This document shows, one piece after another, positions 58,477-64,000 of a stretch of DNA of 64,000 bases (positions are counted from its first letter, which is position 1; each line of letters starts with the position of its first letter). This stretch comes from Rhodococcus sp. Leaf278. Its GTDB lineage: Bacteria > Actinomycetota > Actinomycetes > Mycobacteriales > Mycobacteriaceae. Where the stretch lies: positions 313,318 through 377,317 of the forward strand of contig NZ_LMRR01000012.1 in NCBI RefSeq assembly GCF_001426085.1, written 5' to 3'. Under the pieces are notes generated by a model. The model did no database searches, had not been told where the DNA came from, and saw only the letters and a program-made list of their open reading frames with translations. The position numbers and the translations under genes were made by a program.

Positions 58477-59685
58477 ATGCGAGACATGAGCGCTGCGATG
58501 GCGCGCCGCACTGCTTTGGCCGCCCAAGGTCTGGCTTCGCGTCGTAGCAGGAGCGCCCCTGCCGGCCGAGCGGCAGTGCATGCCGCGATCGACACAACCG
58601 GGCTGTTGCAGATCGACTCCGTGTCGGTGGTGGTGCGCGCGCACTACGCGCCGGTGTTCAGTCGCGTCGGTGCCTACAACAGGAAATTCGTCGACGACGC
58701 CGCGTGGACCGACACCACCCGGCGTCCCAGGCGATTGGTCGAATACTGGGCGCACGAGGCGGCGTTGCTGCCGGTGGAGGACTGGCCGCTGATGCGCTGG
58801 CGCATGGAGTTGTATCGGCACGGTCGATGGGGCGGAGCCGCTCGCATTCTCGACCGAGAACCGACCCTGGTGGACGATGTTCTCGCTGTGATCGGAGATC
58901 ACGGTGCATCCAGTGCGGGTGAGATAGAGACGCATCTGGACGTCGAGAAGCCCGGGCGCAAGGGTCCCTGGTGGGATCGAAGCGACGTCAAGGTCGTCTG
59001 CGAGCAACTCTTCGCTGCCGGGGTGGTGAGCGTACCGGCACGCTCCGGGTTCGTCCGGCAGTACGAGCTCAGCGAACGGGTGCTTCCCGACGCCGTTCTG
59101 CGCAGACAGATCGACGAACCGGATGCTGTGCGGGCTTTGATCGAAAAGTCCTCTCGTGCACTGGGAATCGGGACCGAGCCGGACCTGCGAGATTACTATC
59201 GGCTGTCCCAGAAGCAGTCCAAGGCAGCGATCGCCGACTTGGTGGAAGACGGTGTTCTCGAGCAGGTGTCGGTTCGAGGATGGAATGCGCCGGCCTACAT
59301 GCATCGAGACGCCAGAACACCGCGAACGGCCACCGCGGCCGCCCTGCTGTGCCCGTTCGATCCGATGATTTTCTTCAGGCCTCGGGTGGAGCGGATCTTC
59401 GGCTTCCACTACCGCATCGAGATCTACACCCCGCAGCACAAGCGGGTTCACGGCTACTACGTCTTCCCGTTTCTGCTCGACGGCCATTTGGTGGCACGTG
59501 TCGACCTGAAGGCGGTGCGCGCCCTGTCCGAACTCCACGTCATTGCGGCCTACGTCGAGGGGGACCGCGACGCCCGCGACATCGCCCCACGCCTGCGTGA
59601 TGTTCTCCGAGAGATGGCCGACTGGCTCGAACTCGAACGTGTGGTGGTGGGGGAGCGCGGCGACCTCGTAGCAGCGTTGCGCTGA
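58477..59685 (+). CDS. Winged-helix DNA glycosylase (AlkX/YcaQ family)
   Basis: A 402-residue protein of the HTH_42 family, which includes the interstrand-crosslink glycosylases AlkZ and YcaQ/AlkX. Catalytic residues in the family are QxQ (AlkZ) or QxD (AlkX); here LLQIDSVSVV gives Q45-I-D47, so the AlkX type. Later blocks FDPMIFFRPRVERIFGFHYRIEIY and DLKAVR are also conserved. Likely repairs alkylated or crosslinked DNA. CAGGGT lies 6 nt before the ATG. A 16-nt direct repeat begins at its stop codon. Confidence 0.87.
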   Translation: MRDMSAAMARRTALAAQGLASRRSRSAPAGRAAVHAAIDTTGLLQIDSVSVVVRAHYAPVFSRVGAYNRKFVDDAAWTDTTRRPRRLVEYWAHEAALLPVEDWPLMRWRMELYRHGRWGGAARILDREPTLVDDVLAVIGDHGASSAGEIETHLDVEKPGRKGPWWDRSDVKVVCEQLFAAGVVSVPARSGFVRQYELSERVLPDAVLRRQIDEPDAVRALIEKSSRALGIGTEPDLRDYYRLSQKQSKAAIADLVEDGVLEQVSVRGWNAPAYMHRDARTPRTATAAALLCPFDPMIFFRPRVERIFGFHYRIEIYTPQHKRVHGYYVFPFLLDGHLVARVDLKAVRALSELHVIAAYVEGDRDARDIAPRLRDVLREMADWLELERVVVGERGDLVAALR

Positions 59686-59719
59686 ATTCTGCCCAGGTGC
59701 GCCAATTCTGCCGAGGTGC
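59685..59719 (+). repeat. 16-nt direct repeat between alkX-like gene and zwf
   Basis: AATTCTGCCCAGGTGC (59,685-59,700) and AATTCTGCCGAGGTGC (59,704-59,719) differ by one base, with period 19. The second copy ends in the GTG that would be the upstream alternative start of zwf. Origin unknown; a regulator site or a small dispersed repeat are both possible. Confidence 0.6.
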
Positions 59720-59751
59720 ACATCGACAGAATCGGTGCCACTATTTCCAGT

Positions 59752-61206
59752 GTGACTTCGCGCCGGACAGACACCGACTCCGAACTTCCGCCCCAGGTCG
59801 TCGTGCTGTTCGGCGCGACGGGGGATTTGGCCAAACGAAAACTTCTGTCCGGAATGATGCACTTGGCATTGTCCGATCTCGCGCCGAACATCCGCGTCGT
59901 CGGCACCTCGCTCGAAGAGATGTCGACCGATGAATTCCGCACTCTCGCTCGCGAATCGATCAACACCTATTCGAGTCGTAAAGTCGGCGACGATCAATGG
60001 AGTCGCTTTGCTTCACGTCTGACCTACGTGTCGCAGAAGGCAGGACCGGCGGCGCTGGGGGAGGCCGTGGCAGAGGCCGAGATCGAACTGGGAGGAAGCG
60101 CCAAACGGCTGCACTACCTATCCGTTCCACCGAGAGCTGCTCTCGCAGTGGTGGATACGCTCGCATCGGCAGATCTGGTCAAGCGTTCCCGGATCATCAT
60201 GGAGAAGCCGTTCGGCACCGACCTCGACAGCGCGATCGCCTTGAATGCGCGGGTGCACGAAACGTTCGACGAGGACCAGATCTTCCGGATCGATCATTTT
60301 CTCGGGAAGGAGCCGGCGCAGAACATCCTGGCGTTTCGTTTTGCCAACGGCTTGTTCGAGCCGATCTGGAACCGCAATTTCATCGATCACGTGCAGATCG
60401 ACATACCGGAGAAACTCGCCCTCGACGGTCGAGCAGGGTTCTACGAGTCCACCGGCGCGTACAAGGACATGGTCGTCACCCATCTGTTCCAGGTGCTGGC
60501 TTTCATGGCGATGGAACCGCCGACGGCACTCGAACCCCGCGCGATCAGTGAAGAGAAGAACAAGGTTTTCCGATCCATGGTGCCGCTGAAACCGAAAAAC
60601 GTTGTGCGAGGGCAGTACACGGGATATCGATCGGAGGAAGGCGTGGCACCGGATTCCGACACCGACACCTTCGTGGCCCTCAAATGCGAAATCGACAACT
60701 GGCGCTGGGCCGGGGTGCCGTTCTACCTCCGTAGCGGGAAACGTCTCGCCGAAGGCCAACGCATCATCTCGATAGCGTTCCGAGAGCCACCGAAGAGCAT
60801 GTTCCCGGCGGGTTCCGGGGTCGGCGCCCAAGGCCCGGATCATCTGACCTTCGACCTGGCGGACGCATCCAAGGTGTCGCTGTCGTTCTACGGCAAGCGG
60901 CCCGGGCCCGGGATGCGCCTGGACAAACTCAGCATGCAGTTCGCCATTCACGAAACCGAACGCGCCGGCGACGTACTCGAGGCCTACGAGCGGCTCATTC
61001 TCGACGCCATGTACGGCGACCACACACTGTTCACCACAGCCGAGGGCATCGAACGATTGTGGCAGGTATCGGAGCCGTTGCTGGCGGATCCACCTCCGGT
61101 GCGACTGTATTCACCGGGATCGTGGGGCCCCAACGCAATTCATCAACTCATTGCGCCGCACGCCTGGCGGCTCCCGTTCGAGCGGGAGTGGCGCGAGAAG
61201 AAGTAG
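59752..61206 (+). CDS. zwf: Glucose-6-phosphate 1-dehydrogenase
   Basis: A 484-residue enzyme of the oxidative pentose phosphate pathway, making NADPH. The cofactor motif is [17 protein letters not shown], the substrate-binding and catalytic motif RIDHFLGKE, and EKPFGTD and YLRSGKRL are also conserved. GTG at 59,752 is favoured because CACTAT lies 7 nt upstream (leaderless); a GTG at 59,716 would add 12 residues. No gnd or opcA gene is beside it, so this copy is outside the usual tkt-tal-zwf cluster and may be a second isozyme. Confidence 0.93.
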   Translation: MTSRRTDTDSELPPQVVVLFGATGDLAKRKLLSGMMHLALSDLAPNIRVVGTSLEEMSTDEFRTLARESINTYSSRKVGDDQWSRFASRLTYVSQKAGPAALGEAVAEAEIELGGSAKRLHYLSVPPRAALAVVDTLASADLVKRSRIIMEKPFGTDLDSAIALNARVHETFDEDQIFRIDHFLGKEPAQNILAFRFANGLFEPIWNRNFIDHVQIDIPEKLALDGRAGFYESTGAYKDMVVTHLFQVLAFMAMEPPTALEPRAISEEKNKVFRSMVPLKPKNVVRGQYTGYRSEEGVAPDSDTDTFVALKCEIDNWRWAGVPFYLRSGKRLAEGQRIISIAFREPPKSMFPAGSGVGAQGPDHLTFDLADASKVSLSFYGKRPGPGMRLDKLSMQFAIHETERAGDVLEAYERLILDAMYGDHTLFTTAEGIERLWQVSEPLLADPPPVRLYSPGSWGPNAIHQLIAPHAWRLPFEREWREKK

Positions 61207-61212
61207 CGCTCC

Positions 61213-61686
61213 TCAGTTGTTCCGGCCGCGATCCTTGCGCATCTGATCGCGCAGAGCGCCCTGAACCGCTTGTGACAACCACGAATTGAGAGATACGCCG
61301 CTGTTGTTGGCCGCATCTTCGGCGCGTTCCTTGATCTGTTCGACCAAGCGAAGCGTCACCCGTCGTACTTCGCCGGACACGTCGTCCATCGTCGGGTAGT
61401 CCTCGGCTTCGGGTGCGTCGGTCACGCCCATGTCCACGATCGGGGTGTCGTGTCGAACGTCGGCGTGCGCTTGCGTCCCGTCCAGTCGGACGGTAACGGT
61501 GTGGCCGTCCAGGTCGTTCGACACCTCGGCCGCAAAATCCGACAGCGCGGTCAGCAGCATCAATCTGGCCGAGGCCTCCGCGGTCTTTCCGAGCGCCTCC
61601 GCCGTCTGCCGGGTGTGCTCGTCTCCCAGGGCCGCAGCCGCAAGAAGATCGGTCCGTAGCGACTCGGTGTACTTGTCCAGTTCCAT
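61213..61686 (-). CDS. HicB-like ribbon-helix-helix regulator
   Basis: A 157-residue protein in two parts. The N-terminal part (about 1-100) is the helical and strand region of an actinobacterial HicB-like family (MELDKYTESLRTDLLAAAALGD). The C-terminal part (about 107-150) is a ribbon-helix-helix DNA-binding fold (VRRVTLRLVEQIKERAEDAANNSGVSLNSWLSQAVQGAL). In this family the partner gene is often a DUF4097 protein, which is missing here. Its promoter carries an array of TGACG palindromes, one touching the start codon, so strong autoregulation is likely. Confidence 0.8.
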   Translation of the reverse strand: MELDKYTESLRTDLLAAAALGDEHTRQTAEALGKTAEASARLMLLTALSDFAAEVSNDLDGHTVTVRLDGTQAHADVRHDTPIVDMGVTDAPEAEDYPTMDDVSGEVRRVTLRLVEQIKERAEDAANNSGVSLNSWLSQAVQGALRDQMRKDRGRNN

Positions 61687-61705
61687 GACGCCAGTGTGGC
61701 GTCAT
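61685..61705. promoter_or_regulatory. Perfect 9-bp palindrome at the start of the RHH gene
   Basis: ATGACGCCA, GTG, TGGCGTCAT: perfect 9-bp arms with a 3-nt spacer. The palindrome overlaps the RHH start codon, whose complement is at 61,684-61,686, and covers the place where a ribosome-binding site or transcript start would be. Half-sites TGACG/CGTCA recur just beyond it. A ribbon-helix-helix dimer array is the expected ligand. Confidence 0.65.
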
Positions 61706-61707
61706 AG

Positions 61708-61759
61708 ATGACGTCAGTCAAGGCGCTTCTGTGGCGTCGATCGATCCGTGATGACGTCA
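61708..61759. promoter_or_regulatory. Further TGACGTCA operator-like palindromes before thyX
   Basis: ATGACGTCA occurs at 61,708-61,716 and again at 61,751-61,759; each contains the 8-bp perfect palindrome TGACGTCA. A half-site TGGCGTC lies between them at about 61,732. The second copy is about 30 nt upstream of the thyX -10 element (TAGTGT, 61,788-61,793), near its -35 region, so the RHH protein could affect thyX as well as itself. Confidence 0.55.
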
Positions 61760-61799
61760 CGCGTCGCCGAATGCCGTGGACCGCACTTAGTGTTGTGCG

Positions 61800-62579
61800 G
61801 TGTCATCAGAAATCGAACGTAGAGCGGTGCCCCGAACGGTCGCGCTGAAAGTGCAACTCGTTGCTCGGACCGAATTCGTCCCACCGGCGGACATCCCGTG
61901 GGATACCGACGCCGACGGCGGACAGGCTTTGGTCGAGTTCGCTGGACGTGCGTGCTACCAGAGTTGGTCCAAACCCAATCCCAGGACGGCCACCAATGCG
62001 TCGTATCTGCGCCATCTGCTCGATGTCGGCCACCTGTCGGTGCTCGAGCACGCGAGCGTGAGCTTCTACATCACCGGTATTTCTCGGTCGTGCACGCACG
62101 AGCTGATTCGCCACCGACACTTCTCGTATTCCCAGCTCTCGCAGCGTTTCGTTCCCGAGCACGACGCCAATGTCGTTCTACCGCCTGCGATCGAAGGGGA
62201 CCCCGAGCTCGAAGCGCTGTTCGCGTCCGCGACCGAGGCCAGTCGTGCGGCGTACACCGAACTGCTCGGTGCCCTCGAAGGCAAGTTGGAATCGGTCACC
62301 AATGCTGCGCTGCGCGGCAAGCAGGCGCGGCAGGCAGCAAGATCGGTACTACCGAACGCGACCGAGACGCGCGTGGTGGTGAGCGGAAACTACCGCGCAT
62401 GGCGCCATTTCGTGTCGATGCGTGCCTCGGAGCATGCGGACGTCGAAATTCGCCGCGTCGCCGTCGAATGTCTGCGTAAGCTCGTGGCAGTGGCCCCGGA
62501 CGTGTTCGGGGACTTCGAGATCTCCACGTTGCCGGACGGTACGGAAGTGGCCCGCAGCCCGTTCGTGACCGAGGTGTAG
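61800..62579 (+). CDS. thyX: FAD-dependent thymidylate synthase ThyX
   Basis: A 259-residue flavin-dependent enzyme that methylates dUMP to dTMP with methylene-tetrahydrofolate and NADPH. The ThyX motif [12 protein letters not shown] spans residues 104-116, and the C-terminal [22 protein letters not shown] is also diagnostic. GTG at 61,800 has TAGTGT 6 nt upstream; a GTG at 61,827 would give an N-terminus nearer to that of M. tuberculosis ThyX. The thyX-dapA-rnj order matches Rv2754c-Rv2752c. Confidence 0.95.
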   Translation: MSSEIERRAVPRTVALKVQLVARTEFVPPADIPWDTDADGGQALVEFAGRACYQSWSKPNPRTATNASYLRHLLDVGHLSVLEHASVSFYITGISRSCTHELIRHRHFSYSQLSQRFVPEHDANVVLPPAIEGDPELEALFASATEASRAAYTELLGALEGKLESVTNAALRGKQARQAARSVLPNATETRVVVSGNYRAWRHFVSMRASEHADVEIRRVAVECLRKLVAVAPDVFGDFEISTLPDGTEVARSPFVTEV

Positions 62580-62670
62580 AGGCAAGGTTCGGTTCGGGCC
62601 TGAACCGGGTACACCCGTGAGGTGTCAGCCGGGAGTCCCGCTGCGCGAGAGTGGGTAAAGCACCGGGTAA

Positions 62671-64000
<1,330 letters not shown>

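Noticed and set aside
61213..61800. Toxin-antitoxin pair next to thyX
   Set aside because: Only the RHH/HicB-like gene is present; no toxin-sized frame lies beside it on either strand apart from shadows of thyX and zwf.

Overview
The window is a high-GC, densely packed chromosomal segment of a mycolic-acid actinobacterium, most likely Rhodococcus or a close relative. The evidence is gene order and protein character: the blocks rbfA-nrnA-dinF, pptH-pptT-truB, ribF-rpsO-pnp-pepR, a 14-gene nuo operon preceded by a receiver-like gene, and dapB ... thyX-dapA-rnj all match arrangements known from Mycobacterium tuberculosis (Rv2838c-Rv2836c, Rv2795c-Rv2793c, Rv2786c-Rv2782c, Rv3143-Rv3158, Rv2773c-Rv2752c). 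Starts are often GTG, neighbouring genes commonly overlap as ATGA or GTGA, and many lead genes appear to be leaderless. No tRNA, rRNA, CRISPR array, prophage or insertion sequence was seen.

Layout. 1-3.2 kb: translation and RNA housekeeping (DUF503, rbfA, nrnA) and a MATE exporter. 3.2-6.3 kb (minus): an operon of an HTH-TOBE regulator and modABC for molybdate uptake. 6.5-9.1 kb: pptH-like hydrolase, pptT and truB. 9.1-12.5 kb (minus): manganese importer mntABC with its DtxR-family regulator. 12.6-18.0 kb: ribF, rpsO, pnp, pepR. 18.0-24.5 kb: a mixed region holding TetR, plsC, SDR, polyprenol-phosphate mannosyltransferase, a ComB-like phosphatase, small membrane and lipoprotein genes, a degenerate receiver protein and aquaporin. 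24.8-40.3 kb: the complete complex I operon nuoA-N. 40.3-43.3 kb: small accessory genes. 43.4-52.6 kb: betaine-aldehyde dehydrogenase, APC permease and choline-oxidase-like GMC enzyme, followed closely by a cNMP/CBS/DUF294 protein and a large MGH1-type glycoside hydrolase. 52.7-58.4 kb: Zn alcohol dehydrogenase, solo ABC ATPase, dapB and neighbours, and an OFA-type MFS transporter with its 38-residue partner. 58.5-64.0 kb: AlkX-like DNA glycosylase, zwf, a ribbon-helix-helix regulator, thyX, dapA and the start of RNase J, which runs off the window.

How the genes work together. The window joins respiration (nuo), metal and molybdate supply, precursor synthesis (riboflavin-derived cofactors, diaminopimelate, dTMP, NADPH from zwf), carrier-protein activation with its proposed antagonist, and osmoprotectant synthesis from choline. 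RNA turnover is represented by nrnA, pnp and RNase J.

The sequence-level signals most worth following are: a repeated leaderless promoter architecture (TAnnnT, 6-7 nt, then the start codon) at about 15 genes; several clean palindromes placed exactly on these promoters (18,570, 21,718, 22,566 and 61,685); a 12-bp perfect hairpin between rpsO and pnp; a shared 13-nt motif at both ends of the mnt operon; a three-hairpin intergenic cluster at 52.6 kb; and the close packing of a choline-to-betaine module with a cNMP/CBS/DUF294 protein. No wholly new system could be established from sequence alone.
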